Assembly (NCBI RefSeq): GCF_015278125.1 | Contig: NZ_JADILO010000018.1 | Span: forward strand, 16,648 to 80,647 | Direction of reading: 5' to 3' | Length of the DNA: 64,000 nt | DNA from: Vibrio fluminensis | Lineage (GTDB): Bacteria; Pseudomonadota; Gammaproteobacteria; Enterobacterales; Vibrionaceae | In this document: positions 8,169 through 15,799 of the stretch, piece after piece | How the letters are laid out: every line of letters starts with the position of its first letter | Numbering within the stretch: position 1 is the first letter of the stretch | Program-made: the position numbers and the translations under genes | Notes under the pieces: model-generated | Seen by the model: only the letters and a program-made list of their open reading frames with translations | Database searches by the model: none | What the model was told of the DNA's origin: nothing

Positions 8169-8216
8169 ATATTCAAACTAGCTTATTTGTATCGCGACCT
8201 ATATCGGGGGGTTGGT

Positions 8217-8408
8217 ATGAATAACAAAGAACTACAGATTATCTACAGTATGATTGATTCTCTGACAGACGAGGAGAAAAAGAAAGTACTCGCGCATTTA
8301 GGCGCCTCTTCTCAAGAAGCAGGCTTTCGAGAAATCGTCACACAAGACGAACTCGATTTTTTGTACTCTACACTAACCCAAAATAGCGTCGAGAATAACG
8401 ATAGGTAG
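8217..8408 (+). CDS. Small acidic protein, function unknown
   Basis: A 63-residue protein starting at the ATG at 8217, preceded by a G-rich ribosome-binding site. It is helical and charged (IIYSMIDSLTDEEKKKVLAHLG) with no membrane segment or signal peptide. It follows the receiver-TPR gene by 48 bp on the same strand and precedes a hairpin, so it is probably co-transcribed. No family recognised. Confidence 0.55.
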   Translation: MNNKELQIIYSMIDSLTDEEKKKVLAHLGASSQEAGFREIVTQDELDFLYSTLTQNSVENNDR

Positions 8409-8414
8409 CTATGT

Positions 8415-8451
8415 GAAATATGTGCTAGCGTTTTTATCTAGCACATATTTC
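8415..8451. terminator. Long hairpin between convergent genes
   Basis: GAAATATGTGCTAG (8415-8428) pairs over 14 bp with CTAGCACATATTTC (8438-8451) around a T-rich loop. It lies between the stop codons of the small acidic protein and the convergent glycosyltransferase, consistent with a bidirectional terminator, though the flanking T tracts are weak. Confidence 0.6.
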
Positions 8452-8457
8452 GTCCCT

Positions 8458-9738
8458 TTACGCTTCTTGCGCGCGCAACGCTTTAGCACTAATAATCCAA
8501 TGCCTGACGGCTTGCGGTGACATGACTTTCGGATTGCCCAAATCTTTATCATTGACCGCTGCTAGCTCAGGAGGCAGTACATCGATGATTAGCTCAAGAT
8601 CTTCATGTGAATTGATTTCATTAGTAAAGACATCCGCCATCTCTTGGCTATATTCAACTTTCCTCGCCTTTGCAGCTTTTACCAGCCCATCCAGTAGCAC
8701 ATACCAGGTTGTCATTGGTCCTTGAACAATTGAAGCAGACTCAGCTGCGGAATCGATAAAAGCAAAGGGCGTTGTCGCAATAGGTTGATTCAACTCCATA
8801 GCAGCAAAAATCCAATCGGTATCAAATGAAAAATCGTAAACAGTTGGCTTCTGCAATATCTTTTCTAATACTGAACGACCATATAGCTTGAATGCCGCTT
8901 GAGTATCTTTGATTCCTCTCTCGAAGATTTGTGCACCTATCATGCGCTGCATATGACGTAGCGTTTTAATTCCGACACCCCAGCGTTCTTCTTGTTTAAC
9001 CAAGATAGAGTCTGGATGCTTTCTATTACCTAATATCACTTGCTTGCCATCATGAATAAAAGGCTGTAGCAAAAAACCAATTTGTCCAAGGTGGACAGAG
9101 TTATCAGCATCGGTATAAACCACGGCATCAACTCGATCACTTAACGCTCGTTCACAGCCTAAAATAATCGCGCCACCTTTGCGCGAGTCATCGACACTAT
9201 ATAAGTTTCGCAATGGACCAGAACTCGTAGGAATCGCTGAGTTAAGCTGCAAAACGGTGACTTTCTCACAAATCGTCCGCGATTGCTGCTTGGCAATGCG
9301 CTTTGCAATATGCGCGCTATCATGAGGGCAACCATCATCAACACAATAAAGGTTCCATGTAACCTGTGAGTCCTTCGTCACCCATTCCAATTGGCGTATT
9401 TTGGTACGCAGTGAATCTTCACCATGAGGGTTGGTCGATGTTCTCTTTTGTAGGCGGTTGTGTTCGCCCCACATCGCAAACACAACCCCTATTTTCGTCG
9501 GTTTATCAATGCTTAGAACTTTGCGTCTAGAGCTGACTAACTTAATTGCAAGCTGGAACTCAATCGGCGCATCATGAGCATGCGCTAATGCGGCAAACTC
9601 TTGATCTGACAAATCATCAAGAGCGATGAGCTTATCTGCGAGTGTAAGTAAAGTTTGTTGTTGAGCGTTACTGGTAAGATCGAAATTGACACTTGAATTC
9701 TGCATCAAGTGCTGTGCAAGCGAAATTGATGATTTCAT
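8458..9738 (-). CDS. Glycosyltransferase, family 2-like, cytosolic
   Basis: A 426-residue protein starting at an ATG with an AGGG ribosome-binding site. Residues ~80-330 show a GT-A fold: TKIGVVFAMWGEHNR, then WNLYCVDDGCPHDS (nucleotide-binding Asp pair), the metal-binding DxD in VVYTDADNSVHLGQ (Asp210/Asp212), and YDFSFDTDWIFAAMEL in the acceptor region. There are no membrane segments, so it acts on the cytosolic face. The N-terminal ~80 residues and C-terminal ~60 residues are unrecognised. It is the last gene of the minus-strand polysaccharide cluster, separated from the GH16 gene by 116 bp, so it may have its own promoter. The sugar is unknown. Confidence 0.78.
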   Translation of the reverse strand: MKSSISLAQHLMQNSSVNFDLTSNAQQQTLLTLADKLIALDDLSDQEFAALAHAHDAPIEFQLAIKLVSSRRKVLSIDKPTKIGVVFAMWGEHNRLQKRTSTNPHGEDSLRTKIRQLEWVTKDSQVTWNLYCVDDGCPHDSAHIAKRIAKQQSRTICEKVTVLQLNSAIPTSSGPLRNLYSVDDSRKGGAIILGCERALSDRVDAVVYTDADNSVHLGQIGFLLQPFIHDGKQVILGNRKHPDSILVKQEERWGVGIKTLRHMQRMIGAQIFERGIKDTQAAFKLYGRSVLEKILQKPTVYDFSFDTDWIFAAMELNQPIATTPFAFIDSAAESASIVQGPMTTWYVLLDGLVKAAKARKVEYSQEMADVFTNEINSHEDLELIIDVLPPELAAVNDKDLGNPKVMSPQAVRHWIISAKALRAQEA

Positions 9739-9854
9739 ACTGATACCCTAGACTGACGTTATTATTATTTCCGTTCTAATCTAAGCTTAGTATGCAATAG
9801 GTTGAATACAAGTTGGTTCAATTACTCTTTGACAGTGTCTAATCAAACATCAAC

Positions 9855-10664
9855 TTATTTGCAGAGAGCATCTGGTGTATAAGAGAAATTTCGGTAGCTG
9901 GCAGTGTGCTTCGTTCTACTCTCTGTATTAAAGTGTCCAGCCCAATTGGCTATGTCATGATCTGTAGCCCATACATTTGCCATCACACGAAGCTTTGAGT
10001 GTGTCGCATTAGGGGTCGGATCAAAGCGATTGTTACGAATTTTAAGTACTGAGCGACCGTCAATAAACCATTCTAGATACTTTTCTCCCCAATAAATTCC
10101 ATAGCGATGAAACTCTTGTGATGCATCGAAATCAAGAAATATTAGGGTTTCATGAGTGTTGGAGTAATCGTCATCGTCAGTCCAAAAATTGAACTGCACC
10201 ATGTTTGTATTTGCCCCAAGAAATTCAATATCAATTTCATTGTGGCGGCCATTGCCATCAACGGGTTTATCGTAAGGACCTGAAAACAAAAAAAACGAAC
10301 TCACTACACCAGGAGCACTAACCGGTTTCATGTCGATTTCATAACAGCCATAGGAGTAAAAACCTCGGCTCCTTAACTCTCCCGAGTAGAAAGTACGACT
10401 GCCTCCTTCATCCAAAATTTTATCTGGGGACAGTGTTATTGTCATACCTTTAGAGTTAAAGCGCACCGCTTTTTCTTCCCACCGATTAGCAAATGGGTAA
10501 CCATTTTCCCAACCATCAGCAATCTGCCAACGACTAGAGTCAAAGGCCACAAGTGGGTCTGTTATTTCATCGGCATTGCCCGCGCTGACTGCCAGTGGCA
10601 TATGCGCGAACATGGTAGAAACCACACACAATGGCAAATATCGTTGCATAGTCGATTGACTCAT
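9855..10664 (-). CDS. Secreted GH16 beta-glucanase, lichenase-like
   Basis: A 269-residue protein with a signal peptide (residues ~1-28, ending AVSAGNA). The GH16 catalytic motif is intact: HNEIDIEFLG, with Glu143, Asp145 and Glu147 as nucleophile, helper and acid/base. The surrounding sequence (APGVVSSFFLFSGP before it, NMVQFNFWT after it, then WFIDGRSVLKI and LRVMANVWA) closely follows the Bacillus beta-1,3-1,4-glucanase pattern. It would cleave a beta-glucan in the periplasm or outside the cell. Sitting inside a glycan-synthesis cluster, it is more likely a processing or release enzyme for the cluster's own polymer than a nutritional enzyme. The ATG has a short-spaced GAGG site; the ATG five codons later is possible. 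Confidence 0.87.
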   Translation of the reverse strand: MSQSTMQRYLPLCVVSTMFAHMPLAVSAGNADEITDPLVAFDSSRWQIADGWENGYPFANRWEEKAVRFNSKGMTITLSPDKILDEGGSRTFYSGELRSRGFYSYGCYEIDMKPVSAPGVVSSFFLFSGPYDKPVDGNGRHNEIDIEFLGANTNMVQFNFWTDDDDYSNTHETLIFLDFDASQEFHRYGIYWGEKYLEWFIDGRSVLKIRNNRFDPTPNATHSKLRVMANVWATDHDIANWAGHFNTESRTKHTASYRNFSYTPDALCK

Positions 10665-10712
10665 ATCCTCGGGCTGTTCTTTAAGCCTAATTCAATTCAT
10701 CAACTTTGCATT

Positions 10713-11666
10713 TTAATTATTTTCTGTTGGCGCAAAGCTTCTTCTCTGAGTTGCACTAACTCCTTGGCTGCTTTGAGCTTCTAAATTACCACGGAATTTA
10801 ACGGCCTCTCCAATATCATCATTTCTGTTGATCTCCTTATGGTTCTTTCGCATTAGAGATGAATCCGTGTCTTGCTCTAAAAACTCTTGTTCAACGCCTA
10901 AAGGTGAAACTACCACTGTAGGTTGGGTCTCTACCTTCTGAACTTCACGTTCAGTTTTAACGATAGCCTTACTTTCCTCTGTATTTTCTAACGGTTCAAC
11001 TGGATTAAATGTTTGGGTTCTGGTGAAGCCTGAATTAAGGTTCAATGGGTTGGTTGGAGAGTATTGCCGTAACTGTGAACCGTTTGACTCTAGTGTTGCA
11101 CCACCCGCTTGTTCTAAGCCGCCGCTTTGAGACAACGCTGTTCTTTGTGCTAAATCCGAAGACGGCTGACGATAACCAAAATAATTTAGCCTCTCTTGCC
11201 ACACCTCTACCAATGAGAAAAGTTCGAGCCAAACGGTATCGACAGCGACCCCTCCATCATTAGACACCATGCTCGCTTGTAAACGACTATTCGATTGCTC
11301 AAATTCTTGGTGCAACATAGACTGTATCTCTTGCCAACTGCTGCCTGACATCAAAAAATACCTTACGCTATTGGCCCAATACTCGTAAGCAATGGGATCG
11401 CTATTTTTCTCCGCCGCAATTGCGGCCAAACCCTCAGATAAACCCGCCACTTGCCACATTAACTTCGTGCCTAGTCTTTTCTCTAAGGTTAGCGCCAAGT
11501 TACTTTGATTATGAAAGCTTTCGGCCGCTTGAGCATAGCGGCCTTTGCTTAAAATCAAGGTTGGGGCCACCAGAGTATCAATCGCTGTTTTCGGTAACAT
11601 CGGCTGACTAAGACTCATGGTAGAGTAACTGAGTAAACAAAATGCAATCAGTAGTACTTTTCTCAT
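10713..11666 (-). CDS. Exported Q/N/S-rich protein of the polysaccharide cluster, function unknown
   Basis: A 317-residue protein starting at the ATG at 11664-11666, which overlaps the stop of the preceding DUF3131 gene as ATGA, so translation is probably coupled. Residues 1-20 form a signal peptide (VLLIAFCLLSYSTMSLSQ). Residues ~25-165 are helical (GRYAQAAESFHNQSNLALTLEKRL, ANSVRYFLMSGSSWQEIQSML). The C-terminal half is low-complexity and polar (Gln, Asn, Ser, Glu) and probably disordered. No family recognised. Placement between DUF3131 and GH16 genes suggests a periplasmic or outer-membrane helper for export or assembly of the polymer. Confidence 0.68.
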   Translation of the reverse strand: MRKVLLIAFCLLSYSTMSLSQPMLPKTAIDTLVAPTLILSKGRYAQAAESFHNQSNLALTLEKRLGTKLMWQVAGLSEGLAAIAAEKNSDPIAYEYWANSVRYFLMSGSSWQEIQSMLHQEFEQSNSRLQASMVSNDGGVAVDTVWLELFSLVEVWQERLNYFGYRQPSSDLAQRTALSQSGGLEQAGGATLESNGSQLRQYSPTNPLNLNSGFTRTQTFNPVEPLENTEESKAIVKTEREVQKVETQPTVVVSPLGVEQEFLEQDTDSSLMRKNHKEINRNDDIGEAVKFRGNLEAQSSQGVSATQRRSFAPTENN

Positions 11667-13045
11667 CGGAAAGTCTCCACTAAGCAATGTCCAGGATGGC
11701 TAAAGCGCGAGTTAAATTGTACATCTCTATACTCTTTGTCTTCAGATTTTACGTAGAGCTTTCCTCGTTTTTTGTACAATAGGGCCTCTAAAACCCCTGC
11801 GTTTGTCTTTAGACTCAAACTTTTTTCATAAGCACTCGTCATTTCATATCGCCCTTCATACCAACCTCTTTGCGGATCATAGAGCTCTTTAACTAACGTC
11901 ATTAAGCGGTCGGTATAATCGGTTTTCCATAGTGCCCACATTTGAAACGCGACACGAGTCGAGACCAATGCAAGATGATCATGAGAGGACCCATCTTCAG
12001 CAAGCGTAATCCATGGTGTGCCTAAACCATATATCGCATCATAGACAAAATAGGGTTCACCCGAGACAACGTGCTCTCCACGCGCAGTATAAATACGCTC
12101 ATTCTCCCAACGTAACTCTTGTACTTGGTATATAGCATCGGCCATTGCTGAAAGGGTATTGTTGCTGTGATTGGCATCGTTAGAACTGTCGTCACCAATA
12201 TCATCCCAATTAAATTCCAGCCCTAGCCATAGGTAAGGCGAGCTATAAACTGGCCTAAGAACATTGAATATTCGCGGATCTCGTCCATCAAAGATCAAAT
12301 CAACACCATAAATTGTTGCAACATCAAAGGGCTCTATATTAAAGGCTTTTTTGGGTACCACCTGCCAATCTAGGTAACCATACGAGGTATATTCTTCGAT
12401 ACCCAATCGCCCCTCTTTGTAACGGTGCACTTGACCATCATTTACCGCTGCACCATACAATTCCCCATCTTCACTCACTAACTCACAGAAATTCCAACGC
12501 AACACGGCTCTATCGATATATTCCGTAAATTCGGGAGAATGACGCTTTACAATTGCGAGAACAATCAGCAGTCGCCCCATATCGAGTGAAGACCAGCCAA
12601 TATCTTGAGGTTGATTACCATAATTGACCATTTGACCATGTTGAGTACTGTAAACTTTATTAGGCACTTGTCCTTGGCTTAAAGGCATTTTGTTTAAAAA
12701 TGTCAGGACTAGTGAGAGCCGCTCGTCATACTCTTTATTGGTAATGAATTCAAATTCCTTGGCGGCAAGCAAAGCAATCAGATAGTCTGCTACCCCCGAC
12801 ATATTCGTAGTCGGATAATTATCAAGGTTATTCACCAAACCGGTCGCAAGTTGAGTGTTATTACTCACGTATTTCCAAGCCGTCGCCGCCCAAGTTAACT
12901 CTTGCTCAGTTAACTCCCCATGGCGACCCTGTCGGAGTACCTGTGATTGATTGATGGCATCAAACCCATCATTTACCCCTTGATAGATAATCCCGCAGGC
13001 CGTCAATAGGTAAATACTTGCTAAAACAACACAACTCTTTAGCAT
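11663..13045 (-). CDS. DUF3131 lipoprotein (third of the tandem set)
   Basis: A 460-residue protein. The chosen ATG (13043-13045) follows GAGAG by 5 bases; a GTG two codons earlier is possible. The lipoprotein signal ends at YLLTAC, so the mature protein begins with lipidated Cys and Gly, pointing to the outer membrane. The body matches the DUF3131 pattern of its two neighbours: AWKYVSNNTQLATGLVNNLDNYP, LPNKVYSTQHGQMVNYGNQPQDIGWSSLDMGRLL, EGRLGIEEYTSYGYLDW and APYFVYD-like EPYFVYDAIYGLG. Such proteins are large, helical and found with glycan loci; an enzymatic role on polysaccharide is plausible but unproven. The gene lies 11 bp after the second DUF3131 gene. Confidence 0.82.
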   Translation of the reverse strand: MLKSCVVLASIYLLTACGIIYQGVNDGFDAINQSQVLRQGRHGELTEQELTWAATAWKYVSNNTQLATGLVNNLDNYPTTNMSGVADYLIALLAAKEFEFITNKEYDERLSLVLTFLNKMPLSQGQVPNKVYSTQHGQMVNYGNQPQDIGWSSLDMGRLLIVLAIVKRHSPEFTEYIDRAVLRWNFCELVSEDGELYGAAVNDGQVHRYKEGRLGIEEYTSYGYLDWQVVPKKAFNIEPFDVATIYGVDLIFDGRDPRIFNVLRPVYSSPYLWLGLEFNWDDIGDDSSNDANHSNNTLSAMADAIYQVQELRWENERIYTARGEHVVSGEPYFVYDAIYGLGTPWITLAEDGSSHDHLALVSTRVAFQMWALWKTDYTDRLMTLVKELYDPQRGWYEGRYEMTSAYEKSLSLKTNAGVLEALLYKKRGKLYVKSEDKEYRDVQFNSRFSHPGHCLVETFR

Positions 13046-13056
13046 TATCACTCTCG

Positions 13057-14457
13057 CTATTCTACCGGCGTGATTTTTTTACGTGGTAAACATTGCCCTT
13101 CATAACCGAATGGCGACTCCAATGCTTTCTCCCATAAACTTGGTGCTGGATTATCCTTATATTTAAGTAGTTTACCCTCTTTTTTATACAACAGAATTTC
13201 TAAAGTAATGCCGTTATTATTAGAGGTAAAAGTGTTAATTAGCCCAGTACCATTCTCGAATATTCCTTCATAGAACCCTTTGTCGCGATCATAAGCAGTC
13301 GACACATGGCTAAATAACAAATCGGTGTATTCTGTATCCCACAGCACCCACATACCCATCGCGCCTTTAATCGCCACGGCAGAATACTGAGGTAAGAAAT
13401 CACCCACTTCAGAGATGGTATTCCACGCAAAGCCATCGGTATAAATTGTGTCGTAAACGAAGTAAGGCGCTCCTGCTAACTGATGCTCGGTGCGTGCAGT
13501 AATAATACCTGTTTGTTTATAGCGCTCTTCTTGAACTCGATAAATCTGCAACGCGAATTCCGCCATCCAGTCGTGCGAGTACTTTTTATCAGGTGGAGAA
13601 CGATCTGAAACCACATCCCAACCAAGCTCAATACCATCTAACACATAGCTTTCCGTTACAACGTAACTGTGAGCTTTGAGTTTACGTGGGTCTCGCGTAT
13701 CATAAGGTACGTCATAGCCATACAAATTAATCGTTGAGTATGGCTCTGGCATTATGGCTTGAGTCACGTCAAAACCCCACAGTTCAAACCCCTTGGCGGC
13801 ATACTCTTCGTAACCCAAACGCCCCTCTTGGAGATACTGAACGTCTTTCCCGGGTTCCAGTAATGCGCCAAACATAGTGCCGTTTTCATCCACAACGTTA
13901 CAAAAGTTCCAACGTAGAACCGCGGAATCGATACTTGGAGCAAACTCAGGAAAACGATTTTTGACAATATGTAGCCAAATCATCAAACGCCCCAAATCGA
14001 GCGCTGAATAACCAATTTCTCCTGGTTGGTTACCATAATCCACTTTGGCAGCGGTTTGGGTGTTATAAGCTTTATTCGGCAGTTCACCACGAAATAGGTC
14101 TAAGGTATTTAGAGTGGCAAGAAAACGCGTTAGACGAGAGTCTAGCTCTTCTTTTTCAATAATACCTAGCTCATAGGCGCTGACCATACCAGCCAAATAG
14201 GACGCAGCATCCCACCATGTGACTGAAGGGTAGTTATTTACCGCATTAACTAACCCTGTATTCTCTTGATAGTTGTTCTCGAAATATTTCCACGCGATTC
14301 GCGCCATCTCCATCTCTTGCTCAGTCAGTTCACCAGAACGCGGTTGAGGGATATTCCAGTGTGACTTTCTATCGATGATATCGTCTGAAAAATGGTTATA
14401 TTTATTGCCACAACCTACGAGAGCTAATGTGATTAAACCTAAACAAATACCGCGCAT
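13057..14457 (-). CDS. DUF3131 lipoprotein (second of the tandem set)
   Basis: A 466-residue protein starting at the ATG at 14455-14457 (AAGGAAGG ribosome-binding site, 4-base spacer). A longer frame adds 11 residues without a better site. The lipobox is LALVGC followed by Gly-Asn, so an outer-membrane lipoprotein is likely. Conserved DUF3131 blocks are AWKYFENNYQENTGLVNAVNNYP, LPNKAYNTQTAAKVDYGNQPGEIGYSALDLGRLM, LQEGRLGYEEYAAKGFELWG, YVLDGIELGWD, and near the end NNNGITLEILLYKKEGKLL. The gene follows the first DUF3131 gene by 16 bp in the same operon. The repeated acidic/aromatic EGR-GYEEYA block is a candidate active or binding site. Confidence 0.83.
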   Translation of the reverse strand: MRGICLGLITLALVGCGNKYNHFSDDIIDRKSHWNIPQPRSGELTEQEMEMARIAWKYFENNYQENTGLVNAVNNYPSVTWWDAASYLAGMVSAYELGIIEKEELDSRLTRFLATLNTLDLFRGELPNKAYNTQTAAKVDYGNQPGEIGYSALDLGRLMIWLHIVKNRFPEFAPSIDSAVLRWNFCNVVDENGTMFGALLEPGKDVQYLQEGRLGYEEYAAKGFELWGFDVTQAIMPEPYSTINLYGYDVPYDTRDPRKLKAHSYVVTESYVLDGIELGWDVVSDRSPPDKKYSHDWMAEFALQIYRVQEERYKQTGIITARTEHQLAGAPYFVYDTIYTDGFAWNTISEVGDFLPQYSAVAIKGAMGMWVLWDTEYTDLLFSHVSTAYDRDKGFYEGIFENGTGLINTFTSNNNGITLEILLYKKEGKLLKYKDNPAPSLWEKALESPFGYEGQCLPRKKITPVE

Positions 14458-14473
14458 ACAACCTTCCTTAGTC

Positions 14474-15799
14474 CTAATTTTGTTTCTCACCTATAGTTAG
14501 AAGCGGCCCATTTTCGATATATGCCAGTGACTCTAAAACAATACCATTGGTATTGGCCGTAATTGCTTTATTGGTGCGGCCATCTAATTCATATTTTCCT
14601 GAATACCACCCCTTTTCATTGACATATAAGTCACTGGCTTCTTGGATAAGCAAATCGGTATATTCTTCATCGTACAGCGCATACCAACCAAAAGCGGTCT
14701 TGGTAGATAATGTCTTTAAATGAGACTGATCTTTGCCGTCATCTGAAATCGCATTCCATTTCTTACCATCGGAAAAAACCGTGTTATAGACAAAATAAGG
14801 GGCTTCATCGACGTTATCTTCGCTAACTGCAGTTAAAATGCCAGTTTCTTTATAACGACGTTGTTGGGCTTCATAAACTCGGTGAGCAAAGATCTTTGAG
14901 ACGCTATCGGCTCCAAATTCTATGCCATCAAGAATATAGGATTCACTGACGACATAGTTATGGGCGTGATACTCAGCGGGATCGCGTTTATCGGTTGGAA
15001 TTTGGATTCCATACACATCGACCATCTGTAGAAAATCAATGTATTTCATTGAATTGAATACATCGCGCCCCATTAATGCTAGAGATTTAGACGCGTATTC
15101 TTCATAACCTATACGCCCTTCTTGTACCAATTCCATGTGGTTATCTTGTGTACTTGGCCTTGCGCCGTACATATAACCATCTATCAGCATTTCGCTGACT
15201 CTCCAATGTATTAGTACATTGTTCACTTTCTGATTAAATTGAGGATATTGCCAAATCACAATATTCAGTGGTACCAGCACTCGGCCAATGTCAATTGCAG
15301 ACCAACCAATACCATTTTCTTTAGGATTATTTTCATAATCCACCATCTCAAGTGTTTGCGTGTTATACGCTTTATTCGGTAGCTTGCCATTGACCAAAGG
15401 AAGGCGCGCTAACGTGGTAAGCGCTTTTTCCATGCGCATATTAAATACTTCTGTAGTCACTACATTAAGCTTTTCAGCGGCGATCAGCCCCATCAAATAT
15501 GAAGCTGTATCCCACATGGTTGTCGATGGATAACCATCAACCGAATTGACCAGCCCTGTATTCTCTTGGTAATTATTTTCGAAATATTGCCAAGCGATAT
15601 TTGCCCATTCATACTCTTGTGCGGTCAAGACTCGACTTTGTTTGAGTGGAATGTTTTCCGGGGCATCAAAGATTATATTGCCAAGAACCTGTCCGCTTTG
15701 TCGGGTCTCAATTGCGAAAGCAATAATTAACGCAGTGGTTAAACCAAGAATAAATACGATGTGATGTCGAGCATTAACTAACGCTTTTTTAAACTCCAT
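14474..15799 (-). CDS. DUF3131 protein with N-terminal membrane anchor (first of the tandem set)
   Basis: A 441-residue protein. Unlike its two paralogues it has no lipobox; residues ~13-32 (IVFILGLTTALIIAFAIE) look like an uncleaved inner-membrane anchor, placing the domain in the periplasm. DUF3131 blocks are AWQYFENNYQENTGLVNSVDGYPSTTMWDTASYL, LPNKAYNTQTLEMVDYENNP, GIGWSAIDIGRVL, VQEGRIGYEEYASKSLALMG, YILDGIEFG and NTNGIVLESLAYIENG. Its start overlaps the synthase stop by 11 bp with a GGAG site inside the synthase gene, indicating tight co-translation with the synthase. This favours a role at the exit side of the synthase. Confidence 0.83.
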   Translation of the reverse strand: MEFKKALVNARHHIVFILGLTTALIIAFAIETRQSGQVLGNIIFDAPENIPLKQSRVLTAQEYEWANIAWQYFENNYQENTGLVNSVDGYPSTTMWDTASYLMGLIAAEKLNVVTTEVFNMRMEKALTTLARLPLVNGKLPNKAYNTQTLEMVDYENNPKENGIGWSAIDIGRVLVPLNIVIWQYPQFNQKVNNVLIHWRVSEMLIDGYMYGARPSTQDNHMELVQEGRIGYEEYASKSLALMGRDVFNSMKYIDFLQMVDVYGIQIPTDKRDPAEYHAHNYVVSESYILDGIEFGADSVSKIFAHRVYEAQQRRYKETGILTAVSEDNVDEAPYFVYNTVFSDGKKWNAISDDGKDQSHLKTLSTKTAFGWYALYDEEYTDLLIQEASDLYVNEKGWYSGKYELDGRTNKAITANTNGIVLESLAYIENGPLLTIGEKQN

